64,000 bases of DNA. Source: Prodigiosinella aquatilis. Its GTDB lineage: Bacteria > Pseudomonadota > Gammaproteobacteria > Enterobacterales > Enterobacteriaceae. The position numbers were made by a program, and so were the translations under genes. The notes beneath the pieces are model-generated. The model did no database searches, was not told the origin of the DNA, and saw nothing but the letters and a program-made list of their open reading frames with translations. Positions within the stretch are counted from its first letter, which is position 1; the number at the start of each line of letters is the position of its first letter. The DNA lies in NCBI GenBank assembly GCA_030388725.1, contig CP128857.1:3782001-3846000 (forward strand), read 5' to 3'. Of this stretch, positions 53,274 through 62,272 are shown piece after piece.

Positions 53274-53938
53274 CAGGCCGGACTCCTCAAAAAACGTCTC
53301 CCGACCAGCAACAGCAACTGACGCATCAGTATTGACAGCGCCAAATAGATAAGCGTGGTCACCGAATACACTTCAAAACTGAGAAAGGTTCGAGACTGAA
53401 TCAAACTGGCGGCGAAGGTCAGCTCTTCATAAGACACCTGGGACACCACCGATGAACCCAGCATAACGATGATGCACTGACTGACCAGCGCCGGATAAAT
53501 ACGTTGCAGAGCGGGCGGCAGAATCACCCGCAGAAAGGTCTGGGTACGGCTCAGACCCAATACCCGCGCCGCTTCCCACTGACCTTTCGGTGTGACCTGG
53601 ATACCTGCGCGGATAATTTCCGTACTGTAAGCACCCAGATTGATTAACATCGCCAACAGCGCGGCCTGTCCGGCATTGAGCTTAAGCCCCAATCCCGGCA
53701 GTCCAAACACGATAAAAAACAGTTGCACCACAAACGGCGTATTACGGATCACTTCGACGTAAACACCCCACAGACGGCTGGCAATATTGGGCTTGCCACT
53801 GCGTAACGCCGCACCACAGATACCGATGGCGATCCCACCTACGGTTGCCATGGCCGTCAGCTCAATCGTGACCCACAGTCCAGCCAGCAATTCCGGCCAG
53901 TATGGCCACAGCGCAGCAAAATTAAGCTGATAGGTCAT
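53273..53938 (-). CDS. ABC transporter permease, His/Glu/Gln type (first)
   Basis: The 221-residue protein has five hydrophobic segments, the N-terminal LWVTIELTAMATVGGIAIGI and the EAA loop KGQWEAARVLGLSRTQTFLRVILPPALQRIYP. Ten bases separate it from the binding-protein gene upstream, and it ends at the start of the second permease. It belongs to the four-gene importer encoded at 51893-54739. Confidence 0.9.
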   Translation of the reverse strand: MTYQLNFAALWPYWPELLAGLWVTIELTAMATVGGIAIGICGAALRSGKPNIASRLWGVYVEVIRNTPFVVQLFFIVFGLPGLGLKLNAGQAALLAMLINLGAYSTEIIRAGIQVTPKGQWEAARVLGLSRTQTFLRVILPPALQRIYPALVSQCIIVMLGSSVVSQVSYEELTFAASLIQSRTFLSFEVYSVTTLIYLALSILMRQLLLLVGRRFLRSPA

Positions 53939-53947
53939 GGCTCCTCC

Positions 53948-54739
53948 TTACGCGCCCAGATTGGCTGGTAGCGGTGCCTTCATCCACTTTTCTGACAGGC
54001 TGTTCAGGGTGTGATCTTTTATCGCTTTCTCAATCAAGCTGTTCACTTTGGCTTTCAACGCCGGTTCCTCTTTTCTCATACCGATAAAGCAAGGCGAGTC
54101 TTTCAGCATGAATTTCGCTACCGGTGCCTTAGTGGGGTTTTTCTCGGCAATGGCGGCGATAACCAGATTACCGGTTGCCACGTATTCCACCTGCCCGGAC
54201 AGATAGGCCGACAATGTAGTGTTATTGTCTTCGTAACGTTTTATCGTCGCCGTCTTGGGCGCGATATTACTCAATACCATGTCTTCCACTGCGCCACGGG
54301 TAACACCGATACTTTTGCCCTGCAAAGTGGCCGGTGAACTGACATCGCCGGTTTTCGGGCCGAAGACACCCAGGAAGAACGGCGCATAAGCCCGGCTAAA
54401 ATCGATGACTTTTTCCCGTTCGGCATTTTTACCCAGACTGGAGATCACCAGATCTACCTTATTGGTTTGCAGATACGGGATACGATTAGCACTGCTTACC
54501 GGCACCAATTGCAACTTTAGTTTCATTTCTTTGGCCAGATAACGGGCAACATCAATATCGTAGCCTTGTGGTTGCAGATCGGTTCCCACAGAGCCAAACG
54601 GCGGGAAATCCTGCGGTATTGCTACACGCAGTACGCCATGTTGTTCGATATCCTTTAACTGGTCAGCCATTACGCTGCCTGCCTGGGCCATCAACAGTGC
54701 TGCGCCTACTATTGCTAAAAAACGTTTTTTGATGCTCAT
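53948..54739 (-). CDS. ABC transporter periplasmic binding protein (HpxF position)
   Basis: The 263-residue precursor has a signal peptide (FLAIVGAALLMAQAGSVMA, cleaved before DQLKDIEQ) and a type II amino-acid-binding fold: GVLRVAIPQDFPPFGSVG, GYDIDVARYLAKEMKLKLQL, VDLVISSLGKNAEREKVIDF. The usual arginine for amino-acid carboxylates is in KNAEREK. The ligand is presumably a ureide or purine breakdown product because of the surrounding hpx genes. An operator-like motif shared with the hpxW side lies at 54795-54810. Confidence 0.88.
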   Translation of the reverse strand: MSIKKRFLAIVGAALLMAQAGSVMADQLKDIEQHGVLRVAIPQDFPPFGSVGTDLQPQGYDIDVARYLAKEMKLKLQLVPVSSANRIPYLQTNKVDLVISSLGKNAEREKVIDFSRAYAPFFLGVFGPKTGDVSSPATLQGKSIGVTRGAVEDMVLSNIAPKTATIKRYEDNNTTLSAYLSGQVEYVATGNLVIAAIAEKNPTKAPVAKFMLKDSPCFIGMRKEEPALKAKVNSLIEKAIKDHTLNSLSEKWMKAPLPANLGA

Positions 54740-55118
54740 CGCGTTTGCCCCTGGTTACGGTAGTATGAAACAAAAGATTCTCAAAAATAAATTACTGAAA
54801 CTATCGTTACAATGAAAAGCAATATGTGTGCCAGATATAAAACAGAGAGAAAGCGCATAGCGGCAGTGTGCTCCGCCAAAACGTGGAATGACCATGAAAT
54901 AATAGCAGAAATTGCTATAACATCATGTTTTAACGGACATGGGCATATGTGAAGATTCAGTGTATCAACCATCTGACATAACCTATCTTCAGGCGATATC
55001 GCTGATACCAGCTGGAGATAAACTGGCTAAGGCACGCACAGTAACGGAGCACAAAACGGGGAAATAATTGCACCACAATAAAACAACTGCACCAAAATGA
55101 CCCATCATTGCGGTGATC
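54740..55118. other. Intergenic region, ABC operon promoter
   Basis: 379 bases without a gene, AT-rich between 54775 and 54990. It holds the promoter of the four-gene ABC operon and of hpxJ-hpxK downstream. The 16-base motif CTGAAACTATCGTTAC at 54795-54810 is the reverse of one upstream of hpxW. GTTACGGTAGTATGAAAC at 54754-54771 may be a second, weaker site. Confidence 0.55.
54795..54810. promoter_or_regulatory. Operator-like motif, copy 1 (probable RpiR-type regulator site)
   Basis: CTGAAACTATCGTTAC, whose complement is GTAACGATAGTTTCAG, lies 56 bases before the binding-protein start. It matches 13 of 16 bases with GTAACTTTCGTTTCAG at 55969-55984, in front of the RpiR-type gene. Matching sites at both promoters suggest one regulator. 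Confidence 0.55.
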
Positions 55119-55958
55119 TTATCGCTGTTCCAGTTCGTCCAGTCGCTGGTAAAGATCCGCGATCTGGTGAATATGCTGGCGACCATCACGCAACATGTCG
55201 TGCAGTAATGCATTGCTGATCAAATTCGCCAGACTCATGGCGGAGGCATAGCTGTCAAAGGCTGACACACTGTCCAACGGTGCACACAACGTCCAGTTGG
55301 CAAAGGGCTGCAACGTATGGGCCTGGGGTTCGCACAACAGTAATACCGGCACCCGGTTATCCTGCAACTGCTTGAGTAATGGCTGAATCAAGCGTGGACG
55401 CCGCCGAAACGCGACAACAATCACCACATCCTGCGCATTCAGGTCCACCAACTCTTCAGAGAGCGTTTGTCCCGGTTGGGTAAGTAACAGCACCTGCGGG
55501 CGGATTTGTAACAGTTGCTGGCGTAGATGCAGCGCCACCGGATAGCTGTTACGCAACCCGATAATACAAACGCGCTGTGCCTGCTGTAATGCGGCAATCA
55601 CGGTGCCAAACGACACTGGATCAATCTGGTTCACCCATTGCGTCAGGTTCGCCATCTCTTGCTTGTAATGGCGTGCCAGCAATGTATTGCCCTGTACCGC
55701 ATCACGGTTATCCGTTAACGGCATACCGCTTTGGCGCAAAGTCCGCAGTTCATCGCGCATCTCCCGGTAGCTGGGATACCCCAGACGGCGGAATAACCGG
55801 CTGACGGTCGCTTTCGAAACACCGCTCAACCGCGCCAGCTCCGCGCTGTTATAGCTAATAAGGTCATCGAAATGATCAAAAATAAACGCGGCTACCCGTT
55901 GTTCCTGCGGGGAGAGTTCACTGTACTGACTGCGCAACCGCTCATCAATCTGCTTCAT
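55119..55958 (-). CDS. RpiR-family transcriptional regulator of the hpx genes
   Basis: The start is placed at ATG 55958 (MKQIDERLRSQYSELSPQEQ), with GAGG six bases upstream; the open frame begins at 56006 without such a signal. The 279-residue protein has an HTH_6 domain (NSAELARLSGVSKATVSRLFRRLGYPSYREMRDEL) and a C-terminal SIS domain (RVCIIGLRNSYPVALHLRQQ, DLNAQDVVIVVAFRRRPRLI) that would bind a phosphorylated or carbonyl effector. It is divergent from hpxW and convergent with nothing; it is the natural candidate for control of hpxW-Z and the ABC-hpxJK operon. In Klebsiella the regulator in this place is probably hpxU. Confidence 0.88.
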   Translation of the reverse strand: MKQIDERLRSQYSELSPQEQRVAAFIFDHFDDLISYNSAELARLSGVSKATVSRLFRRLGYPSYREMRDELRTLRQSGMPLTDNRDAVQGNTLLARHYKQEMANLTQWVNQIDPVSFGTVIAALQQAQRVCIIGLRNSYPVALHLRQQLLQIRPQVLLLTQPGQTLSEELVDLNAQDVVIVVAFRRRPRLIQPLLKQLQDNRVPVLLLCEPQAHTLQPFANWTLCAPLDSVSAFDSYASAMSLANLISNALLHDMLRDGRQHIHQIADLYQRLDELEQR

Positions 55959-55968
55959 GCTTGCCTCT

Positions 55969-55984
55969 GTAACTTTCGTTTCAG
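55969..55984. promoter_or_regulatory. Operator-like motif, copy 2 (probable RpiR-type regulator site)
   Basis: GTAACTTTCGTTTCAG lies 11 bases before the regulator's start and about 125 bases before hpxW, so it can control both directions. It is the partner of copy 1 at 54795-54810. Confidence 0.55.
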
Positions 55985-56106
55985 CCGTATCATCTTGTTG
56001 CACCATACCATAAAGCGTCGCTTATACGGCAAGTGGAAAAAGATGGAACGGGTTTTGCTTTACCCCGAACACCCTACAACCACAACGCTCCGTGAGATTA
56101 GAAAAA

Positions 56107-57693
56107 ATGATGCAAAGTAATATTGCCCCATCGGGGATGGCGGTAACACCACATCACCTGGCGAGCACCACCGCGCAAACCATTCTGCGGGAAGGTGGTA
56201 ACGCCATTGAAGCAATGGTGGCCGCCGCTGCGGCTATCGCGGTGGTATATCCGCATATGAACAGTCTGGGTGGCGACGGCTTCTGGCTGATTGTGCCGCC
56301 AGAAGGCGAGCCTATCGCCATTGATGCCAGCGGAAGCGCTGGTTCACTGGCTAACCGGGCGCTGTATGCCGGTGAAACGCATATTCCTCACCGAGGCCCG
56401 AAAGCAGCGCTGACTGTGGCGGGGACGATTGGCGGTTGGCAGGAAGCATTGGCCTGTTCAGCTGAAATGGGCGGCAAACCGTTGCCGTTGTCACACTTGC
56501 TGGCCGATGCTATTCGTTATGCCAGTGAGGGAATTCCTGTCACCCAGTCGCAGGAAGACGCATTGACCAGTCGTTATCATGAACTCAACGATTTCCCGGC
56601 GTTTTGTCAGATGTTTCTACCCGAGGGAACGATCCCTCGCACCGGTAGCCGCTTTATTCAGTCCGATCTGGCCCACACCCTGACTCAACTGGCCGAAGAC
56701 GGGCTGGACAGTTTTTACCGTGGTGCTCTGGCGCACCGTATGGCGCAGCAAATGGCACAACTGGGCATGCCCATTACCGCTGATGATCTGGCCGGCTATC
56801 GCGCCCGTCGTACCACACCATTACGGTTGGCACACAGCCGGGGAGAAATTTTCAACCTCGCGCCCCCGACGCAAGGGCTGGTTTCCCTGGCGATCCTCGG
56901 TATTACTGACCGTCTGGCAATAGCAGATCAAAGTGACAGCCAGACCGTGCACCGTATTGTGGAAGCCACCAAGCTGGCATTCGGTCTGCGTGACCGTTTT
57001 ATTACCGATCCACGCTACATCACTCAGGATATTCAAAGCCTGCTGGAAAGCCACCATCTCAATACGCTGAGCCAGCGAGTCAATACCCGTGCCGCTGCAC
57101 CGTGGGGTGAAGGAAAAGGTCCTGGCGACACGGTATGGATGGGCGTCTGTGATCGTAACGGGCTGGCGGTGTCTTTTATCCAGAGCATTTATCACGAATT
57201 TGGCAGTGGCGTAGTGCTGCCGGGAACGGGCGTGTTATGGCAGAACCGCGGTGCGTCTTTCAGTCTTGATCCCAATCATCTGCTGGCGCTGGAACCGGGC
57301 AAGCAACCATTCCATACCCTGAATCCCGCCGCCGCTCGTCTGTCAGACGGCCGTACGATGGTTTACGGTTCAATGGGTGGCGACGGTCAGCCACAAACAC
57401 AGGCCGCGCTGTTTATCCGCCATATCGTGCAGGGTTTACCGCTGCAACAGGCAATTACCGCCCCGCGCTGGCTGCTCGGCCGCACCTGGGGTCAATCCAC
57501 CGATACCCTCAAGCTGGAAGACCGCTTTACTCCCGCGACAGTGGACGCACTGCGCACACTGGGGCATGACGTGGAACTACTTCCCGGTTTCAGTGAAACC
57601 GTTGGTCACGCTGGCGCCATTGTGCGTCACGTTAACGGCATGCTGGAAGGCGCATTTGATCCCCGGAGCAACGGCAGTGCCGCTGGCTTTTAA
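56107..57693 (+). CDS. hpxW: Oxamate amidohydrolase HpxW (gamma-glutamyltransferase fold)
   Basis: The 528-residue protein belongs to the Ntn-hydrolase gamma-glutamyltranspeptidase superfamily but has no signal peptide, so it is cytoplasmic. Autocleavage and catalysis should use the Thr of GPGDTVWMGVCDRNG (residue 342 from this start). GGNAIEAMVAAAAAIAVVYPHMNSLGGDGF and TVGHAGAIVRHVNGMLEGAFDPRSNGSAAG are family segments. The K. pneumoniae homologue hydrolyses oxamate to oxalate and ammonia, the last step of this purine route. Start at ATG 56107 or 56110; a GTG at 56092 is possible. It heads hpxW-X-Y-Z. Confidence 0.88.
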   Translation: MMQSNIAPSGMAVTPHHLASTTAQTILREGGNAIEAMVAAAAAIAVVYPHMNSLGGDGFWLIVPPEGEPIAIDASGSAGSLANRALYAGETHIPHRGPKAALTVAGTIGGWQEALACSAEMGGKPLPLSHLLADAIRYASEGIPVTQSQEDALTSRYHELNDFPAFCQMFLPEGTIPRTGSRFIQSDLAHTLTQLAEDGLDSFYRGALAHRMAQQMAQLGMPITADDLAGYRARRTTPLRLAHSRGEIFNLAPPTQGLVSLAILGITDRLAIADQSDSQTVHRIVEATKLAFGLRDRFITDPRYITQDIQSLLESHHLNTLSQRVNTRAAAPWGEGKGPGDTVWMGVCDRNGLAVSFIQSIYHEFGSGVVLPGTGVLWQNRGASFSLDPNHLLALEPGKQPFHTLNPAAARLSDGRTMVYGSMGGDGQPQTQAALFIRHIVQGLPLQQAITAPRWLLGRTWGQSTDTLKLEDRFTPATVDALRTLGHDVELLPGFSETVGHAGAIVRHVNGMLEGAFDPRSNGSAAGF

Positions 57694-57723
57694 TCGCATC
57701 ATCCTCAGGAGGCCAACCGAATC

Positions 57724-57921
57724 ATGAGCACTCAACATATTGATAACGCAGTACTTTGTACTTATCTGCAACAGATGGAAACACTGCTGATGTTAACGTT
57801 GGATGACGCCCGTCGCCAGGAATTACAACGCCAGTTCAGCCGTATTGCGGCGATGGCACAGCCGCTGATGGACTATCCCCTTGATGGCCGGCAGGAAGTT
57901 GCCGGAGTGTATCAACCATGA
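57724..57921 (+). CDS. hpxX: HpxX, DUF4089 (AtzG-like) small subunit
   Basis: This 65-residue helical protein (LLMLTLDDARRQELQRQFSRIAAMAQPLMDYPL) has the GatC-like DUF4089 fold. AtzG, the best-known member, forms a stabilising complex with the amidase AtzE. Here the gene overlaps the amidase gene hpxY by four bases (ATGA), in the same order, so an HpxX-HpxY complex is expected. AGGAGG lies 11 bases before the ATG. Confidence 0.85.
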   Translation: MSTQHIDNAVLCTYLQQMETLLMLTLDDARRQELQRQFSRIAAMAQPLMDYPLDGRQEVAGVYQP

Positions 57922-59318
57922 ATCATCCCGGTCAGTTATCCATTCGCCAGTTGCGTGAACTGCTGGCCCGCGGTGAGCTGTCGGCTCAGGAAATTGCCCG
58001 ACAGACACTGGCGAACATTGAATACGATAATCCAACGCTTAATGCCTACACTCACATTACCTACCAACGCATACTGGACGAAGCAGATCGTCTCGACCAG
58101 CAACGGCGTCAGGGGGATCCATTGCCGCCGTTGGCTGGCGTGCCCTATGCAGTGAAAAACCTGTTTGATATCGCGGGTGAAACCACACTGGCGGGTGCCA
58201 AATTGTTCAGCCGACGCCCGCCCGCCACACAAGATGCGTTTGCCGTGCGCCAACTTGCCGGACAGGGCGCGCTGCTTTCCGGCTTGCTCAATATGGATGC
58301 CTACGCCTACGGTTTTACCACCGAAAACAGCCACTACGGTGCAACCCACAATCCGCATGATGTGACGCGCATCGCGGGGGGATCATCCGGCGGCTCGGCA
58401 GCAGCAGTGGCAGCCGGGCTGGTCAATTTTTCCCTCGGCAGCGACACCAATGGCTCCATCCGCGTCCCGGCGTCACTGTGTGGTATCTTTGGGCTCAAAC
58501 CCACGTTCGGCCGGCTCTCCCGCAGCGGTACACAACCGTTTGTCGCCAGTCTGGACCACATCGGTCCGCTGGCGCGCAGTACCGAAGACCTGGCTCAAGT
58601 GTTTGACGTACTGCAAGGTACTGATGCCGCGGATCGTTTTCAGGCATCACAATCATCACTAAGCACCTACGAACAGCTGTCCGCAGACCAACCGCTGCGT
58701 TGCAAGGTGCTGGGCGGTTATTTTGCCGACTGGTGTGACGATCACGCTAAAACCGCAGTACAGCAGGTGGCGCATGCGCTCAATGCGGCAGATGAGGTGA
58801 CGCTGGCGCAAGCCGCTCTGGCACGTACCGCCGCGTTTATCCTCTCCGCCAGTGAGGGGGGTAATCAGTACCTTCCGGCGCTACGCGCCACGCCAGACCT
58901 GTTCGAACCGCTGTCACGGGAACGACTGCTGGCCGGCGCAATGCTTCCGGCGGTCTGGTATGTGCAAGCGCAGCGTTTTCGCGATCACTTCCGCCAGCAG
59001 GTGCTGCCGTTGTTTGAGCATACCGATGTACTGATTGCCCCGGCCACACCCTGCCCGGCGACACGCATCGGTCAGGAAACCATGCATATCAACGGCGAGG
59101 ATCTACCCATCCGCGCCAGCATGGGCATGCTCACACAACCGATATCCTTTCTCGGTCTGCCCGTCGTCACCGTACCGCTGGCGACCACTTACGGTCTGCC
59201 CATCGGCGTACAGCTAATTGCCGCACCCTGGCGGGAAGATATAGTGCTACGGGCGGCATGGCGGTTGGAACAACAAGGTATTGCACGAGTGTTACCCCCA
59301 GCGTTTAAATCATCATAA
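57918..59318 (+). CDS. hpxY: HpxY, amidase-signature hydrolase (AtzE-like)
   Basis: The 466-residue amidase has the Ser-cisSer-Lys triad: Lys80 in VPYAVKNLFDIAGE, cis-Ser157 in AGGSSGGSAAAVAAG and nucleophile Ser180 in GSDTNGSIRVPASLCG. DTNGSIR, rather than the DTGGSIR of GatA, is typical of AtzE-type enzymes, which hydrolyse 1-carboxybiuret. In the purine context the substrate is probably a ureido acid such as oxalurate. It is translationally coupled to hpxX and followed after 15 bases by hpxZ. Confidence 0.86.
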   Translation: MNHPGQLSIRQLRELLARGELSAQEIARQTLANIEYDNPTLNAYTHITYQRILDEADRLDQQRRQGDPLPPLAGVPYAVKNLFDIAGETTLAGAKLFSRRPPATQDAFAVRQLAGQGALLSGLLNMDAYAYGFTTENSHYGATHNPHDVTRIAGGSSGGSAAAVAAGLVNFSLGSDTNGSIRVPASLCGIFGLKPTFGRLSRSGTQPFVASLDHIGPLARSTEDLAQVFDVLQGTDAADRFQASQSSLSTYEQLSADQPLRCKVLGGYFADWCDDHAKTAVQQVAHALNAADEVTLAQAALARTAAFILSASEGGNQYLPALRATPDLFEPLSRERLLAGAMLPAVWYVQAQRFRDHFRQQVLPLFEHTDVLIAPATPCPATRIGQETMHINGEDLPIRASMGMLTQPISFLGLPVVTVPLATTYGLPIGVQLIAAPWREDIVLRAAWRLEQQGIARVLPPAFKSS

Positions 59319-59333
59319 ACACGGAATATCAGC

Positions 59334-59717
59334 ATGAAGTTGAATGACATCAATCTCCCCGACGTACTGATGGACGTCACCACTGCCTTTTATCGCTACG
59401 AAAAGGCCCTCACCGGCAATGATGTTGAGGTGCTGGATGAACTGTTCTGGCACGATGCTCGCACTGTACGTTATGGCGCATCCGAGAATCTATACGGTAT
59501 TGAACAGATTCGCGATTTTCGCGCCACACGTCCATCAACAGGGCTGGACCGACAATTACAGAATACGGTAATCACCACCTATGGTCAGGATATGGCCGTC
59601 GCCAGTACGGAGTTCCGCCGGGCAGGAACAGAGAAGATTGGCCGTCAGATGCAGACCTGGATCAGAACCGAACAAGGCTGGCGCATTGTAGCGGCACATG
59701 TGAGTGTGATGGCGTGA
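59334..59717 (+). CDS. hpxZ: HpxZ, AtzH-like (DUF3225, SnoaL/NTF2 fold)
   Basis: The 127-residue protein matches DUF3225: ATAFYRYEKALTGNDVEVLDELFWHDARTVRYGASENLYGIEQI, then RDFRATRPSTGLDRQLQNTV and TEFRRAGTEKIGRQMQTWIR with the terminal EQGWRIVAAHVS. AtzH, its relative in cyanuric-acid degradation, decarboxylates/deamidates 1,3-dicarboxyurea. This suggests HpxZ acts on the product of HpxY. Last gene of hpxWXYZ; the next gene is convergent. Confidence 0.85.
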   Translation: MKLNDINLPDVLMDVTTAFYRYEKALTGNDVEVLDELFWHDARTVRYGASENLYGIEQIRDFRATRPSTGLDRQLQNTVITTYGQDMAVASTEFRRAGTEKIGRQMQTWIRTEQGWRIVAAHVSVMA

Positions 59718-59801
59718 CAGAAGGATAACCGGGAAATACACAGGGTGAGATTCACGTCGCAACATCTCACCCTTTGCATCCACCCACAACACATCCTGCA
59801 A

Positions 59802-60758
59802 TCAGCCCTGATACGGGTGCTGGTCACGCCAGTGCTCGGCAATATCCTGACGACGACAGATCCACACCCGATCATGCTGCTGGATGTAATCGAGGAAACG
59901 CTGCAACGCCCGGAAGCGACCCGGTCGTCCCAACAGACGGCAGTGCATACCAATCGATAGCATTTTTGGCGCTTCTTCACCTTCGGCATACAACACATCA
60001 AAGCTGTCTTTCAGATAGGTAAAGAACTGGTCGCCGCTGTTAAAGCCCTGTGGAGAGGCAAAACGCATATCGTTGGTTTCCAGTGTATAAGGCACAATCA
60101 AGTGCGGCAGAGTCTCACCATCGGCGCGAGTCACCGGCATCCAGAACGGCAGATCATCGCCATAGTAATCACTGTCATACAGAAAACCACCCTGCTCGAC
60201 CACCAGTTGACGGGTATTGGGGCTGTCGCGCCCGGTGTACCAGCCTAGCGGCGGCTGGCCAAATAGCGCAGTCAGCACTTCCACCGCCTGCCGCATATGC
60301 TGACGTTCAATGTCAATATCCATATCCTGATAGTGGATCCAGCGCCAACCGTGGCTTACCACATCGTAACCGGCAGATGTGATCGCCTCGACCACTGCCG
60401 GATTACGCACCAGCGCCATTGCCACGCCAAAAATGGTGAGTGGCAGTCCACGGCGCTGAAACTCCTGATGAATACGCCAGAAACCGGCTCGGGGGCCATA
60501 TTCATATAACGAATCCATCGACATATGCCGCGCCGGATAACTGGCCGCACCAATGATATCGGAAAGAAACTGTTCAGACCCAGCATCACCATGCAACACA
60601 TTATTTTCCGCACCTTCCTCGTAGTTCAGCACGAACTGCACCGCAATCCGCGCCTGTCCCGGCCAGTTGGCATGGGGCGGCTTACCGGCATAACCGATTA
60701 AATCCCGTGGATAATGGTCATCAAATCCCTCAGTCATCCACGTTGGTGATGTCTTCAT
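59802..60758 (-). CDS. hpxB: Allantoinase HpxB (PuuE/polysaccharide-deacetylase fold)
   Basis: The 318-residue protein is of the cofactor-independent PuuE type, unrelated to the metal-dependent amidohydrolase allantoinases. Recognisable parts are YPRDLIGYAGKPPHANWPGQ, RIAVQFVLNYEEGAENNVLH, YDVVSHGWRWIHYQDMDI and MLSIGMHCRLLGRPGRFRAL. It opens the hydantoin ring of (S)-allantoin to allantoate. It follows hpxA at 24 bases in the hpxSAB order known from Klebsiella. Confidence 0.92.
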   Translation of the reverse strand: MKTSPTWMTEGFDDHYPRDLIGYAGKPPHANWPGQARIAVQFVLNYEEGAENNVLHGDAGSEQFLSDIIGAASYPARHMSMDSLYEYGPRAGFWRIHQEFQRRGLPLTIFGVAMALVRNPAVVEAITSAGYDVVSHGWRWIHYQDMDIDIERQHMRQAVEVLTALFGQPPLGWYTGRDSPNTRQLVVEQGGFLYDSDYYGDDLPFWMPVTRADGETLPHLIVPYTLETNDMRFASPQGFNSGDQFFTYLKDSFDVLYAEGEEAPKMLSIGMHCRLLGRPGRFRALQRFLDYIQQHDRVWICRRQDIAEHWRDQHPYQG

Positions 60759-60782
60759 TACGCTATTCCTCTATTTGCTGCG

Positions 60783-61520
60783 TTACTGTAACTGGCTGAA
60801 TATGCCCGTCAGCGGTTTAGCGAGCGGATAATCAAGATCACCCCGTTTGCTGGTAGTCAGTCCCAGCGCCGCAAGTGACTCAAGCAACTTGATGGCGGCA
60901 CTGACGCCATCGATCACCGGCATCCCCAGTTCCTGCGTCAGCTCCACGGCCAGATCGGCCATACCACCACAGCCCAGCACAATGGCGCCGGATCCATCTT
61001 GATGCATAGATTGTATACAAAGCTCTCGCACCCTTTGCTGCGCCAGACCCTGACCGTCTTCCAGCGCCAGAACCGGCAGATCGATGGCATGCAGTGCCGC
61101 GCAATGGTGTTCAAAACCGTAACGCTGTAATAAATGGCGGGCAATAATCAGCGTGCGCGGCAGCGTAGTGACGATGGAAAAACGCGTTGCCACCAGCGTT
61201 GCCATATGCATGGCCGCTTCTGCAATACCTATCACCGGGGCACTGGCCAGTTCCCGCGCAGCCAGCAAGCCCGGATCACCAAAACAGGCAATAACATGGC
61301 CATCAACGCCCTGTGCTTTTCCCTGTTTGATTTGTTCCAGCACCCCAATGGCCGCAATGGCTTCATCAAAGTGGCCCTCAATGGAAGGCGCCCCCTGCGA
61401 AGGACAGACCGCAATAATTTCGGTACCCATTGCAGCCACTCGCCGCGCCGCCGCGCCGATGGTTTCAGTCATCGCCAGGCTGGTGTTGGGGTTAATCACT
61501 TGAATGACACACGCATTCAT
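60783..61520 (-). CDS. hpxA: Allantoin racemase HpxA
   Basis: The 245-residue Asp/Glu/hydantoin racemase has the two catalytic cysteines in HVIACFGDPGLLAARELASA and AIVLGCGGMADLAVELTQEL. It starts VIQVINPNTSLAMTETIGAA and includes CPSQGAPSIEGHFDEAIAA. It interconverts allantoin enantiomers so that HpxB can use both. It overlaps hpxS by four bases and precedes hpxB. A TTGTATACAA palindrome lies inside the gene at about 61010-61019. Confidence 0.92.
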   Translation of the reverse strand: MNACVIQVINPNTSLAMTETIGAAARRVAAMGTEIIAVCPSQGAPSIEGHFDEAIAAIGVLEQIKQGKAQGVDGHVIACFGDPGLLAARELASAPVIGIAEAAMHMATLVATRFSIVTTLPRTLIIARHLLQRYGFEHHCAALHAIDLPVLALEDGQGLAQQRVRELCIQSMHQDGSGAIVLGCGGMADLAVELTQELGMPVIDGVSAAIKLLESLAALGLTTSKRGDLDYPLAKPLTGIFSQLQ

Positions 61521-62239
61521 GCCTTTTTCTCCCCGACATTGCCAAACAGACGGGCGAAATCCGGCACGTTTTCACTATCTTGATCAAAACGCAGGCTGGC
61601 AACGATATCGCTGAAATGCTGCTGCATCTCTACTGACAACGCCGGAACATCCCCTTGTCGCAACAGGTCCAGCAAAGTGTGATGATCATGGCAGCGGCAG
61701 CCCTGCTGCCAGGGTGCGCCATAGGCAGCAATCACCAGTGACGAACGCAGGGTAAGTTGCGACACCAAACCCGTCAGCACAGTATTGCCAGAGACCGCTT
61801 GCAGTTGAATGTGAAATGCGGCGGAGAGTCGTATGGCTTCCGGTCCATTCTGCGCCTGATGTGCCTGCTGTTCGGATTGCACCAACTTTTCCAGTGCCAC
61901 CCGATGCGTGGGTTGGCAGTGCGCCACTACCTGTGGCAGGTTGGAACACTCCAGCAGACTGCGGGTCTGAAAGATCTCTCGCGCTTCGTCTACTGTGGGT
62001 GTGGCTACCTGTGCACCACGTTTGGGCGTTAACGTGATCATTTGCACTGTCGCAAGACGCTGTAATACTTTTCGAATCCCGGTACGGCTAACGTCAAATA
62101 CGTCGGCCAGCGCCTCCTCCGGCAATTTCGTTCCTGGCAATAACTGATGCTCAACAATGGCATTCAGTAATGCGTGATAAATAACGTCATCTTTTTGTTG
62201 AAAAAACGTATCTCTTTCAAGTCCATAAGTCTGATTCAT
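61517..62239 (-). CDS. hpxS: GntR-family (FCD domain) regulator HpxS
   Basis: The ATG at 62239 (MNQTYGLERDTFFQQKDDVI) is chosen because GGGAC lies seven bases upstream and the open frame beyond it crosses the operator-like site. The 240 residues have a GntR winged helix (LPEEALADVFDVSRTGIRKVLQRLATVQMITLTPKRG) and an FCD effector domain (ARLSAAFHIQLQ-like IRLSAAFHIQLQAVSGNTVL, with metal-site histidines DHHTLLDLL). It heads hpxSAB and is divergent from the NCS1 permease gene. Confidence 0.9.
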   Translation of the reverse strand: MNQTYGLERDTFFQQKDDVIYHALLNAIVEHQLLPGTKLPEEALADVFDVSRTGIRKVLQRLATVQMITLTPKRGAQVATPTVDEAREIFQTRSLLECSNLPQVVAHCQPTHRVALEKLVQSEQQAHQAQNGPEAIRLSAAFHIQLQAVSGNTVLTGLVSQLTLRSSLVIAAYGAPWQQGCRCHDHHTLLDLLRQGDVPALSVEMQQHFSDIVASLRFDQDSENVPDFARLFGNVGEKKA

Positions 62240-62272
62240 AGGTTTGTCCCGTCGCCACGTCATCGCTAAATC

